This document shows positions 8,501-15,375 of a DNA stretch of 20,314 bases, in pieces. The notes below the pieces were generated by a model. That model saw only the letters and a program-made list of their open reading frames with translations. It searched no databases and had not been told where the DNA came from. A program made the position numbers and the translations under genes. Source of the stretch: JAAYCB01 sp012744395 (GTDB lineage: Bacteria; Planctomycetota; Planctomycetia; Pirellulales; Thermoguttaceae); assembly GCA_028703175.1 (NCBI GenBank), contig JAQVNJ010000115.1, forward strand, positions 1-20,314. The letters run 5' to 3'. Within the stretch, counting starts at the first letter, position 1. The number at the start of each line of letters is the position of its first letter.

Positions 8501-9169
8501 TCGCCGGTCGTGAGCACGAACATTCCCGACACCCGGCTCGTGAGCGACTTCCAGCAGGGCAACCGGATCGGCTCGGTGGGGCAGCCGCTGCCCGGCATCT
8601 CCGCCAAGGTCGTCGACCTGGAGACCGGCGAGAGCCTGGGCACCGGCAAGTCGGGGATGCTGCTGGTCAAGGGGCCCAACGTGATGAAGGGCTACCTCGG
8701 CCAGGCTGAGTTGACCGCGCAGGTAGTTCGCGACGGCTGGTACACGACGGGCGACATCGCCAAGATGGACGAGGACGGCTTCCTCTATATCACCGGCCGG
8801 CAGAGCCGGTTCTCGAAAATCGCGGGGGAAATGGTGCCGCACCTGCGCGTCGAGGAGGTTCTCAGCGAGGTCATCGGCGATGACGGCGAGGGGGAGCAGC
8901 GGACGGTCGTCACCGGGGTGCCGGATGAGAAGAAGGGCGAACGGCTCGTCGTCCTGCACACGAACCTCGATCTGGCGCCGGACCAGATCTGCCGCCGGCT
9001 GGCCGAGGCCGGCGTGCCGCCGCTCTGGATCCCCGCGCAGGACAGCTTTCTCCACGTCGACGAGATTCCCCTGCTCGGGACCGGCAAACTGGACCTCAAG
9101 GGCGTCAAGGATCTGGCCTTGCGACTCACCGGGGCCAAACCGCCCGAGTCGCCGGAGGAATCCCCGTAA
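5561..9169 (+). CDS. MFS transporter / PlsC acyltransferase / acyl-CoA(ACP) synthetase fusion (LplT-Aas type)
   Basis: A 1202-aa protein with three parts. Residues about 40-470 are a major-facilitator membrane domain like the lysophospholipid flippase LplT (ALNDNIFRW, GYLADRFSKR). Residues about 475-660 are a 1-acylglycerol-phosphate acyltransferase-type domain with the HX4D motif in NHVTWLD (about 497) and FPEGG (about 567). Residues about 700-1190 are an AMP-forming acyl ligase with TSGSTGMPKG (about 835), YGTTE (about 975), TTGDIA (about 1062) and GTGKLDLKG (near the end). The order matches E. coli LplT plus Aas joined in one chain, so import of lysophospholipid and reacylation are the expected roles at the inner membrane. 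The first 40 residues are Gly/Pro-rich; a second ATG at 5603 is possible. Lipid substrate is inferred from the family. Confidence 0.93.
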   Translation: MTQDGRVAGTFNAEMTRGGGRPQSPAGGGVQPGPHDGGGLWTRSFSALLVTQFLVALNDNIFRWLIIPIGTHALDKATILGIGGFCFLLPFLVLAGPAGYLADRFSKRSVMIGCKAAEIVIMALGIAVILSGNIWLMLAVLFLMGAQSALFSPSKFGSIPEIVRPEFISKANGLVGMTTMVACILGTWIGPVLYVLTTPLAVQLGQSAAIGPGQARWWISASVLIGVAIAGWLASLLIGRLPPAAPERRFPRNPAGQVARDLGALIARRPLMWAALASTFFWSLGVLAQTNVYHFAVPELVGAAGKDMVGPMLAVLTLGIGLGCFAAGLLSAGKVELGIVPFGALGIAAMGIVLSQTPQGVGNWNSSPYFLACLFLFLLGLAAGLYDIPLLSFLQERSPADERGRILAAYNFLAYTGMISASGLFLLLAGEQALGLAGRDVWLLAGLGTLPVCAAIVYAVFTPMARVLVRMIVRILYQVTVRGTEHIPAKGGALLVANHVTWLDTVFLLLHSPRSIRFLAHADYIKGPFGRLARDYQAIPIRPGRKSMVESLRAARQALGEGSLVCVFPEGGLSRTGQLQGFRRGFLSILRDTGAPVIPVHLGGLWGSVFSFERGKFFWKWPRRLPYPVSLVFGSPMHHLTDPQQVRLAIEELGYQTMQKGKRGSLIPPRAMLRACRRNLFRVKAADSTGAVLTGGSLLMRALVLRRLLRRELLEDDESTVGVMLPPSVAGLVINAALALDRRVAVNLNYTVSSEIMNECIKIAGIRRVLTSRKVMEKFDFQLDAEVVFLEDFRERVRRSDKAAAAAAAWLLPAWILERMLGLTRIDPDDMLTVIFTSGSTGMPKGAILTHHNIGSNVDGFCQVLQISAKDVLLGILPFFHSFGYTVAIWTVLMLDPKCVYHYSPLEARPIGKLSRDHGVTILVATPTFLRSYIRRCDPGDFAKTEVVITGAEKLPREVAEAFHAKFGVLPVEGYGTTELSPVVSTNIPDTRLVSDFQQGNRIGSVGQPLPGISAKVVDLETGESLGTGKSGMLLVKGPNVMKGYLGQAELTAQVVRDGWYTTGDIAKMDEDGFLYITGRQSRFSKIAGEMVPHLRVEEVLSEVIGDDGEGEQRTVVTGVPDEKKGERLVVLHTNLDLAPDQICRRLAEAGVPPLWIPAQDSFLHVDEIPLLGTGKLDLKGVKDLALRLTGAKPPESPEESP

Positions 9170-9215
9170 CCGGCGACGCTCCCGAGACGCTGCGCCCGGG
9201 CTGGGAGAGGCCCCG

Positions 9216-9234
9216 CGCGTGGCGTATTCACGCG
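9216..9234. repeat. Hairpin after the fusion gene
   Basis: CGCGTG and CACGCG form a perfect 6-bp inverted repeat with a 7-nt loop, 47 bp beyond the stop of the fusion gene. No T-run follows, so a terminator role is uncertain. Further on, TATACT at 9305-9310 looks like a -10 box for the DinB-type gene, but I find no -35 partner. Confidence 0.35.
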
Positions 9235-9380
9235 ACAAGGCGACGTCATCGGGAGACGCCCTCCGGCTCTCCCGAGGATGCTACCTTTTCGTCCTTCGCT
9301 TGCCTATACTTCCCCTGAAAAGGGCGGCGCCCGCCGCGAGGCGCCGACCGTGCGGACCCCAATCACAACTGGAGAGAGCC

Positions 9381-9890
9381 GTGAGCCAGAGCCAAGCGAT
9401 CTTGCCGGAGTTCGATCAAGAGATGGCAAACACCCGCAAGGTCCTCGAGCGGATTCCCGAGGACAAACTGGATTGGAAAGTCCACGAGAAGTCGAATACG
9501 ATTGGCTGGGTGGCAATGCATCTGGCGGAGATTCCCACCTGGGCCGACCTGGCGCTGAACCACGATTCGGTGGACGTGGCCCCGCCGGGCGGCGAGCCTT
9601 ACCGGATCCCACCGCCGCAGTCGCGGCAAGACATTCTCGCCCGGTTCGACAAGAACGTGGCGGCCGCGCGCGTCGCGATCAGCGCGGCGCCGGACGAGCA
9701 GCTCGTCAAACCCTGGTCGCTGCTGAAGGGGGGAGAGACGATCTTCACGTTGCCGCGGGCGGCGGTTCTGCGGAGTTTCGTCCTCAACCACGCGATTCAC
9801 CACCGGGCCCACCTGTGCGTCTACCTCCGGCTGAACGGCGTCCCCGTGCCCGCCCTCTATGGCCCCTCGGCCGACGAGCAAGGGATGTAG
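9381..9890 (+). CDS. DinB-family protein (four-helix, probable metal site)
   Basis: A 169-aa protein with the DinB-fold layout: a first long helix (LPEFDQEMANTRKVLERIPEDKLDWK), then TIGWVAMHLAEIPTWADLAL with the first metal-ligand His, and late in the chain RSFVLNHAIHHRAHLCVYLRLNGVPVPALYG, which carries the other His ligands. The three spaced His residues suggest a divalent-metal centre, as in related thiol transferases and hydrolases; the reaction cannot be told from sequence. The start is GTG 9381 with GGAGAGA 4 bp before it; the longer open frame upstream runs through the end of the fusion gene and is rejected. The name comes from a DNA-damage-induced gene and does not mean a DNA polymerase here. 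Confidence 0.88.
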   Translation: MSQSQAILPEFDQEMANTRKVLERIPEDKLDWKVHEKSNTIGWVAMHLAEIPTWADLALNHDSVDVAPPGGEPYRIPPPQSRQDILARFDKNVAAARVAISAAPDEQLVKPWSLLKGGETIFTLPRAAVLRSFVLNHAIHHRAHLCVYLRLNGVPVPALYGPSADEQGM

Positions 9891-10049
9891 GGCCAGGTCG
9901 GAAGGACCGGCGCGCGGCCATCCATGCCCAGGCGGCGATCGACGATCGCCAGCGCGCCCCAGGGGCGGTCGTGGCATGACGAAAAGGTCGCGATGAACCG
10001 CTTCCGATGGTTGCGAGGCTGCTTGCGTCCGCCGTGGCGAGTTCTTGGA

Positions 10050-10121
10050 GCCGCCAGCCACGCGATGGCCGCCAGCCACGCGGTGGCCGCCGGTCACGCG
10101 GTGGCCGCCGGTCACGCGGTG
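10050..10121. repeat. 18-bp tandem repeat, four units, overlapping the end of the GT2 gene
   Basis: Four contiguous units at 10050-10067, 10068-10085, 10086-10103 and 10104-10121 with consensus GCCGCCRGYCACGCGRTG; a partial fifth follows. The first two carry AGC and the last two GGT, so the array looks like two rounds of duplication. The stop of the glycosyltransferase gene (TGA at 10114-10112) lies inside the fourth unit, and the rest of the array is in the convergent gap after it. There are no spacers, so it is not a CRISPR array. Confidence 0.85.
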
Positions 10122-11416
10122 GCCGCCGGCGCGGTGACCTGCTCGACGGCGGCCGCCGCGGTTTCCTGGGGCGCGTCCGCAGCGACCGCCGGCCGGCCCT
10201 CTTGATGCCGCACTTGAAGCACGTTGCCGCCGGGGTCGAGACGGTAGTAGATTCCGCGCCAGACGAGCCGCCGGCCGACCGCGCTGCTGGCGAAGATCAG
10301 CCAATTGACCAGTGCGGTCAGCGGGCCGCCCAACAGATCGAGCGGCCGCACGGCGCGCAGCTGCCGGCGATGCCGAGGGAAGAGTTCCTCGGCGAGACGG
10401 ACTCGTTGAAAACCTCGATAGACCCACCCGGCATAGATGATCGCGGCGGCGCAGGCGAACAGCCACGGGCCCGCGGCGCCTCCGGCGGTGATCATCGCCG
10501 GGGCGGCGAGCGCCGCGAAAAACGCACCCAGGGAATAAGTGGTCAGGACGAGGCCGATCAGCCAGCAGCGGCGCAGATACAAACGTCCCTGGAGATACTG
10601 CCGTCGTCCGAAATCGACCATCTGCCTGGCGCTCAGGTCGAGTGGGGAGGCCACCGCGCAAGCCGGTTCGTACTCGATCCGCAGTCGGCGGCGGCGCAGC
10701 GTGCTGGTGACGACCAGGTCGTCGTTGAGCTTGTGTCGCCAAGCCTGGCGAATCTGGAGTTCGTCGAAGCGCCGCCGCTGGATCGCCCAGGAGCCGCCCC
10801 AGACAATGTTCGGATTCTTGCTTCCCAAGAACATCCCCATGCTGGCATTGATGCTCGTGGCCAGGAGGTTGGGAATCGTCGGTCTGACGGGCACGAACCA
10901 GCGATAGCCGGTGGCGGCCCCGACATCGTCCCGATCGAGCCGCGAGACGAGGGCCCGCAACCACTCGGGCCGCGGTTGGGCGTCGGAGTCGGCAAAGGCC
11001 AGGTACTTGGCGTCGTCGGGCAGTTCCGCGGTCCCCTGGATCAGGTTGTGAACCTTCTGCCCGCAGTTCGCCGCCTTGCCCGTGAAGTGGATGCGAGTGC
11101 ACAGGCCGGGATGCTTCGCCGCGACGCGGCGGATCGAACGGCAGACGGGGTCGTCGGCCGATTCGACGAGAAAGCGAATCTCGTAATCGGCGTAATCCTG
11201 CTCGAAGAACGCGGACAAGTTTTCCTCGATGCCCACATCTCGACCTCGGCAAGGGACGAAGAGAATCACCCGGCCCGCCGGCCGGCAAGCGGGAATCGAA
11301 CGCAGCCTGCTTCGGGCGAAGCGGCGGTGCTCGTAGGCTTGTGCCGCGGCGAGAATCGCCTGCAAAACGGCAAACGCGATCAGGACAAGCCAGACGCTCA
11401 ATGGTAGGGCATCCAT
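10112..11416 (-). CDS. Glycosyltransferase family 2, ceramide-glucosyltransferase-like (HpnI-like)
   Basis: A 434-aa membrane glycosyltransferase. One N-terminal membrane helix (about 7-25), a GT-A domain from ILFVPCRGRD (about 51) with nucleotide/metal-binding DSD at 143-145 and a probable catalytic acid in LNDDLV (about 230-235), an RRQYLQGRLY region (about 271-280) standing where the (Q/R)XXRW motif is found, then two or three C-terminal membrane segments. This is the layout of ceramide glucosyltransferases and of HpnI, which adds a GlcNAc to a hopanoid; no hopanoid genes are nearby, so the acceptor is unknown. The ATG at 11416 has GGAAGGAAG about 10 bp before it; the extra 45 codons upstream are rejected. 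The Ala-rich tail (ETAAAAVEQVTAPAATA) runs into the 18-bp tandem array and may have been shaped by it. Confidence 0.88.
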   Translation of the reverse strand: MDALPLSVWLVLIAFAVLQAILAAAQAYEHRRFARSRLRSIPACRPAGRVILFVPCRGRDVGIEENLSAFFEQDYADYEIRFLVESADDPVCRSIRRVAAKHPGLCTRIHFTGKAANCGQKVHNLIQGTAELPDDAKYLAFADSDAQPRPEWLRALVSRLDRDDVGAATGYRWFVPVRPTIPNLLATSINASMGMFLGSKNPNIVWGGSWAIQRRRFDELQIRQAWRHKLNDDLVVTSTLRRRRLRIEYEPACAVASPLDLSARQMVDFGRRQYLQGRLYLRRCWLIGLVLTTYSLGAFFAALAAPAMITAGGAAGPWLFACAAAIIYAGWVYRGFQRVRLAEELFPRHRRQLRAVRPLDLLGGPLTALVNWLIFASSAVGRRLVWRGIYYRLDPGGNVLQVRHQEGRPAVAADAPQETAAAAVEQVTAPAATA

Positions 11417-11611
11417 GCGGACGATTCTTCCTTCCGGTTGCGGAGGCGGCGGAACGCCCTCGTCCATCTCGGGCAGCCCTGCCTCTGCTGCAAGTCCCTT
11501 GCGACAAACAAGATAGCGTTGCGGCAAAAACGGGTCAACGGCAATCCACACCGCGACCGCCCAGGGGTCCGGGACCGGAAATGTCGAGTGCCGGCAGCCA
11601 ATCTGGGGAGC

Positions 11612-11654
11612 GTCAAAGGCTCAAAATCCAATGTTCAAGGTTCAAAGTCCAGAC
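11612..11654. repeat. Heptamer-type tandem repeat
   Basis: Consecutive 7-bp units CTCAAAA, TCCAATG, TTCAAGG, TTCAAAG and TCCAGAC (11620-11654), preceded by GTCAAAGG, follow a loose consensus YYCAANG. The stretch is more AT-rich than its surroundings and lies between the GT2 gene and rseP. Short 7-bp iterated repeats of this kind occur between genes in several bacterial groups. Confidence 0.5.
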
Positions 11655-11687
11655 TCCTGGCGATTGGAGGCGGACCCGTGAACCTTG
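11636..11687 (-). terminator. Inverted repeat directly after rseP
   Basis: CAAGGTTCA (11636-11644) and TGAACCTTG (11679-11687) are perfect 9-bp inverted copies with 34 bp between them, starting 6 bp beyond the rseP stop. The transcript could fold here; the long loop and missing T-run make a simple terminator unlikely. One arm lies inside the heptamer array. Confidence 0.35.
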
Positions 11688-11692
11688 CCTTC

Positions 11693-13828
11693 TTATCGTC
11701 TCGCAATGAACCCCAGATCAAGTCCGAAGACCCAGACCATCAGCGCCAAGAGCAGAAACAGCCCCATGTAGCTCAGCCCGATCTGCACTTTTTCGCTCGG
11801 CGGCTTGCGGCGGACCCCCTCGTAGGCCAGGAAAACCATGTGTCCCCCATCGAGCACGGGGATCGGCAGAAAATTGATCACCGCAAGGTTGGCGCTGATC
11901 ACGCAAAGGAAGATCAACAGGTCCGAAAACCGCGACGAGGCGTAATGGTAGGCGATCTTCACGATCGTGATCGGTCCGCCGACCGATCGGGCGGAAACCT
12001 GCCGGGTGCCGACCTTGCCAAGGAATTTGAACACCATCAGCAACGCATTCTGAGTCTCCTCGATCCCGCAGGCGACGACTTCGCCAACCGACCGGGCGCG
12101 GACGAATGTCTCCTTCGGTTCGAACCGGAATCCGCGTTCCGGATGGTTCCATTGGCGGTCTTCGACCCAGCCGAGCTCCGCCGTTCCGCCGCCGGCCAGT
12201 TCCAGTTTGACCTTCGTGCCCGGCAGTAGAACTTGCAGTGAATAGAAGAACGAAGACCAGGTGACGCCGTCGCGTGCCAGTTCGATCCTGCTGTCCGGCT
12301 GTTCGAGATGGTGGGGAATTTGCAGCCGCTTCCGTTCCTCCTCGCTGGGGGGGATCGGGGTCACGGCCGTGACGACGTCGCCGGGCCGGATTCCGGCGGC
12401 GGCGGCCGGCGAGGAGGCGAGCACTTCGGCCACGGAAGGCTTCACGCCGATCGCCAATCCCAGCGACGTGACGGCCGCGTGCTCGCTGCCGTAGAGGGGC
12501 AGTTCATACCAGTTGGCCAGGCGCAGGTCCACCGGTACGGGCTCGGCCCGGCCGGCCAGCGTCAATTCCACGGCGATCGGCTCGGCATCGGCTTCGGTCC
12601 AGCGCTGGCGGAGACGGTCGTCAAGCGTGAGCGGATCGCCAAGCGGCTGGCCGTCGATGGCGGTGATCAGGTCGCCCGGCTTGATGCCGGCCCGAGCGGC
12701 CGGGGAATTGGCCTGCACGGCGGCCACCGGGCCCGCCTCCATGACCAGGCCGAGCCGCCGCATCGGCCGCGGAGCCACCTGGATTGTCAGCGTGCTGGCC
12801 GCTCCGCCCGCTTCCGTGCGGCGCACCGCAACCGAAATCGGCTTGTCGCGGAGCATCGCCTCCCGCTGGTGGAATTCGAAACCCATCGCAACCGGCTGGC
12901 CGTCGACGGCCACGATCTGGTCGCCGGGCTTGAACGCCGGCCGAGCCGCATCGGCCGGCGTGCCCAGCGCCGTGGGCTCCTCCTTGCGGAGCGTCGTCGT
13001 GTTGGGACCGCCGATGCCGATCGTCGGGACGGGCTGGTCGCGATCCGGTTCGACGACAGTGCGGAGCGGGCCGCTGACGCCCGGCCGCTCGATGACGATT
13101 GGCACTCCCTGGTCGATGTTGCCGAGCATCGTCGCTTCCCGAAGCTTGTCGAATTGGCTGACGGGCTTTCCGGCGACCTCGACCACCCGATCGCCGACCC
13201 GCAGGTCCGCGCGCCATGCCGCGCCGCCCGGGGCGATGTGGCCGATTTCACTGTCGACCTTGTAGACTCCGATCCCATAGGCGATCATCGCCACGACAAA
13301 GGCGAAGAGGACATTCATCACCACGCCCGCGGAGATGATCGCCATCCGCTGCGGGACGCTCTTGGCCAAATAGCTTCGCGGATCGTAGAGGGCCTCCTCG
13401 GCCGCCTTGATGTCGATTGGCTCGGCACTGCCGCGGGCGGGCTCGGCACTGCCGCGGGCGGCATCGTCCGGCGGTTCGGCCGCGGCGGTGATGTGGTCCT
13501 TCTGCTCCTGGAGCGATTTGGCTCGTTCCAGCTCCTCGCGCAGCCGGCCGGGATTGTCCTCCTGCCCGAGCATCTTGACGTAGCCGCCCAGGGGCAGAAC
13601 GCCGAGTCCGTATTCCGTCTCGCCCCATCTGAACTTGCAGAACTTCCAGCCGAAGATATCGAACCAGATGTAGAACTTTTCGCACTTCACGCCGCACAAC
13701 CGGGCAACGATGAAATGGCCCCATTCGTGAACGATGATCAGCATGTTGACGCCGACGAGCACGAGCACGATCGTCTTGGCGACGCCCAGGATCGTGGCGG
13801 CGAGAGTGGGGTCTTGCGTGGCGAACAT
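11693..13828 (-). CDS. rseP: Site-2 protease, RseP-type zinc metalloprotease with several PDZ domains
   Basis: A 711-aa intramembrane protease that cuts membrane-bound regulators such as anti-sigma factors. Zinc motif HEWGH at 34-38 in the first membrane helix and the partner LDG motif (NFLPIPVLDGGH, about 651-663) in a late helix are intact. The region between them contains up to four PDZ-like segments, near GAAWRADLRVGDRVVEV, ARPAFKPGDQIVAVDGQP, PAARAGIKPGDLITAIDGQP and AAAAGIRPGDVVTAV; E. coli RseP has two and about 450 residues. A perfect 21-bp duplication repeats ARGSAEP. ATG 13828 overlaps the dxr stop by one base (TGATG), suggesting translational coupling; TTG 13843 with AGGAG 8 bp before it is a real alternative. 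Substrates are unknown, but dxr-rseP adjacency is common. Confidence 0.94.
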   Translation of the reverse strand: MFATQDPTLAATILGVAKTIVLVLVGVNMLIIVHEWGHFIVARLCGVKCEKFYIWFDIFGWKFCKFRWGETEYGLGVLPLGGYVKMLGQEDNPGRLREELERAKSLQEQKDHITAAAEPPDDAARGSAEPARGSAEPIDIKAAEEALYDPRSYLAKSVPQRMAIISAGVVMNVLFAFVVAMIAYGIGVYKVDSEIGHIAPGGAAWRADLRVGDRVVEVAGKPVSQFDKLREATMLGNIDQGVPIVIERPGVSGPLRTVVEPDRDQPVPTIGIGGPNTTTLRKEEPTALGTPADAARPAFKPGDQIVAVDGQPVAMGFEFHQREAMLRDKPISVAVRRTEAGGAASTLTIQVAPRPMRRLGLVMEAGPVAAVQANSPAARAGIKPGDLITAIDGQPLGDPLTLDDRLRQRWTEADAEPIAVELTLAGRAEPVPVDLRLANWYELPLYGSEHAAVTSLGLAIGVKPSVAEVLASSPAAAAGIRPGDVVTAVTPIPPSEEERKRLQIPHHLEQPDSRIELARDGVTWSSFFYSLQVLLPGTKVKLELAGGGTAELGWVEDRQWNHPERGFRFEPKETFVRARSVGEVVACGIEETQNALLMVFKFLGKVGTRQVSARSVGGPITIVKIAYHYASSRFSDLLIFLCVISANLAVINFLPIPVLDGGHMVFLAYEGVRRKPPSEKVQIGLSYMGLFLLLALMVWVFGLDLGFIARR
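13419..13460. repeat. Perfect 21-bp tandem duplication inside rseP
   Basis: Two identical 21-bp units at 13419-13439 and 13440-13460 keep the reading frame and encode ARGSAEP twice in the linker before the second half of the protein. Perfect identity points to recent slippage or unequal recombination. Confidence 0.9.
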
Positions 13829-14991
13829 CAAGAGTGAATCCAACGTGAAATCTCCTCGCGGGCCCAACGGTCCAGGGATTGGAGCTGATCCAGCGTGGGA
13901 TCACTCGAAAAAGGGTGGGACTGCAAGACGTCGCGGCAGGCGGGGACAATCTGGTGGAAACCGATGCGGTGGTCGAGAAACGCCTCGACAGCGGCCTCGT
14001 TGGCCCCGTTGAGCACCGCGCCGGCGGAACCTCCGGCCTTGGCCACTTCCAGCCCGAGTGCCAACGCCGGGAACCGTTCAAAGTCTGGGGGCTGGAAGTC
14101 CAGTTGCAGGGCTTGTGACCAAGCGAGCTTCTCGGCAATTCCCTCACAGCGGTCGGGCCAGGTCAGGGCGTACTGGATCGGCAGCTTCATGTCCGGCCGG
14201 CTGAGCTGTGCAATCACGGAGCCATCCCTGTATTCTACCATGGAATGGACGATCGACTGGGGGTGGATGACCACCGTGATCTGCTCGGGAGCGAGGTCGA
14301 AGAGCCATCGGGCTTCGATGATTTCCAGGGCCTTGTTCATCATCGTGGCCGAATCGACGGTGATTTTCGGGCCCATCTGCCAGGTCGGATGGGCCAGGGC
14401 CTCCTCGACGGTCACATTGGCAAGCTGTTGCGGCGTGTGGTTGCGGAACGGCCCCCCACTGGCGGTGAGCACAACCCGCCGCACTTCGTCGCGCCGCCCG
14501 GCCCGCAGCGCCTGGAACACCGCGCTGTGTTCGCTGTCGACCGGAAGAATCTGGGCCCCCTTGCGCCGCGCTAGTTCGATCACCAGGGGGCCGCCGACCA
14601 CAAGGCTCTCCTTGTTGGCCAGCGCAACCGTCTTGCCGGCCTGAAGAGCGGCCCAAGTTCCTCGGAGGCCCGCACTTCCGACAATTGCCGAGAGAACGAC
14701 GTCGACCTCCGGAAGCGCGGCGATTTCGGAAATGTGCTCGGTCCCAACGAGTAGCTGGGTCTCCCTGGGCAACCTCGAGAAATCGTGAGAACTGGCCGCT
14801 TGCCGGTCGGTAGCCACGATCCGGCTGGGCCGGAAACGGATCGCCTGCGACTCGAGCAACGCGACGCTGCCGTGCCCGGAGAGCGCCACCGCGCGCAGCG
14901 CACCCTGCGAAGCGGCGATCACTTCGAGAGTGCTCTTGCCGATGCTTCCGGTTGAGCCGAGAATGGCGATATTCTTCGCGGGCGGGGCCAT
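13828..14991 (-). CDS. dxr: 1-deoxy-D-xylulose 5-phosphate reductoisomerase
   Basis: A 387-aa cytosolic enzyme that converts 1-deoxy-D-xylulose 5-phosphate to 2-C-methyl-D-erythritol 4-phosphate with NADPH, the second step of the MEP isoprenoid pathway. The N-terminal nucleotide-binding motif LGSTGSIG (11-18), the metal and substrate region LPVDSEHSAVFQ, GPKITVDSATMMNKALEIIEA and HPQSIVHSMVEYRDGSVIAQL are all present, and the length is normal. The ATG at 14991 fits the family start although no clear ribosome binding site precedes it. It is first in a two-gene unit with rseP, which overlaps its stop codon, and a promoter is visible at 15046-15074. Confidence 0.97.
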   Translation of the reverse strand: MAPPAKNIAILGSTGSIGKSTLEVIAASQGALRAVALSGHGSVALLESQAIRFRPSRIVATDRQAASSHDFSRLPRETQLLVGTEHISEIAALPEVDVVLSAIVGSAGLRGTWAALQAGKTVALANKESLVVGGPLVIELARRKGAQILPVDSEHSAVFQALRAGRRDEVRRVVLTASGGPFRNHTPQQLANVTVEEALAHPTWQMGPKITVDSATMMNKALEIIEARWLFDLAPEQITVVIHPQSIVHSMVEYRDGSVIAQLSRPDMKLPIQYALTWPDRCEGIAEKLAWSQALQLDFQPPDFERFPALALGLEVAKAGGSAGAVLNGANEAAVEAFLDHRIGFHQIVPACRDVLQSHPFSSDPTLDQLQSLDRWAREEISRWIHS

Positions 14992-15045
14992 CCGATCGCG
15001 CAGCCAGATTCTGTTGTGGCGGATTGTCTTCGGGACAAGCCCGTT

Positions 15046-15074
15046 ATTGTAGGTAGGCGATGCAACGGCAACAA
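15046..15074 (-). promoter_or_regulatory. Probable sigma-70 promoter for dxr-rseP
   Basis: On the minus strand TTGTTG (15074-15069) and TACAAT (15051-15046) are 17 bp apart. The -10 box matches 5 of 6 positions; the -35 box keeps the TTG. Transcription would start near 15039, about 48 nt before the dxr ATG. Confidence 0.5.
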
Positions 15075-15227
15075 GGCAGCCATGCCCTCCTTTCGGTGGG
15101 AGGGGCGGGCACGGTCGCCGTCTTCGTGCTTGGGGTTCTATTATTGACTAGGGGGCGGTTTGGCGGTTGGAGCCTTTTGTGCCGCCGAGCAGTGCCTGGT
15201 ATGAAGATCGTGGTATCTTGAAAAAGG

Positions 15228-15278
15228 GGCTCCCAAGCTGGAGCTTGGGAACCAGTTGGGGACGCTGGAGCTTGGGGA
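15228..15278. repeat. REP-like palindrome plus a half copy upstream of ftsH
   Basis: The core CCCAAGCTGGAGCTTGGG (15232-15249) is a perfect inverted repeat around GG, and outer bases extend the pairing to 15228-15253 with one mismatch. A second, right-half copy with GCTGGAGCTTGGGGA lies at 15264-15278. The same core returns twice near sdhC and sdhA, so this is a dispersed family. It lies in the probable leader or promoter region of ftsH. Confidence 0.8.
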
Positions 15279-15375
15279 ATATTGGGAGAAAACGACAGCA
15301 TGGGCAGCAGCAAGGGAAATTGAGATTGGGCGACAGGAAAGGCCCTACGACAAGCAAGGAAATTGACGACAAGCG

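Larger units (their letters stand above)
14992..15375. other. Divergent dxr-ftsH intergenic region
   Basis: A 384-bp region. It holds the dxr promoter near its left end and one and a half REP-like palindromes about 100-150 bp before ftsH. For ftsH I find only weak boxes, such as TTGTGC (15178-15183) and TATGAA (15200-15205) 16 bp apart. No gene is supported. Confidence 0.5.

Noticed and set aside
7364..9238. Long minus-strand open frame of 624 codons opposite the fusion gene
   Set aside because: It is antisense to a gene with clear domain motifs in the plus frame, is rich in Arg, Gly, His and Asp without motifs, and is a normal artefact of high GC.
9278..9979. Alternative plus-strand frame across the DinB-type gene
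   Set aside because: The DinB frame carries the three spaced His residues and a good ribosome binding site; this frame is Arg/Gly-rich and has neither.
10050..10121. Possible CRISPR array
   Set aside because: Units are 18 bp and contiguous, with no spacers and no cas genes in the window.
10007..11407. Plus-strand open frame of 466 codons opposite the GT2 gene
   Set aside because: It is antisense to the glycosyltransferase motifs and begins with repeat-derived residues from the 18-bp array.
12308..13837. Plus-strand open frame of 509 codons opposite rseP
   Set aside because: It shadows rseP, which has intact HEWGH and LDG motifs; its translation is Arg/His/Asp-rich and shows no family resemblance.
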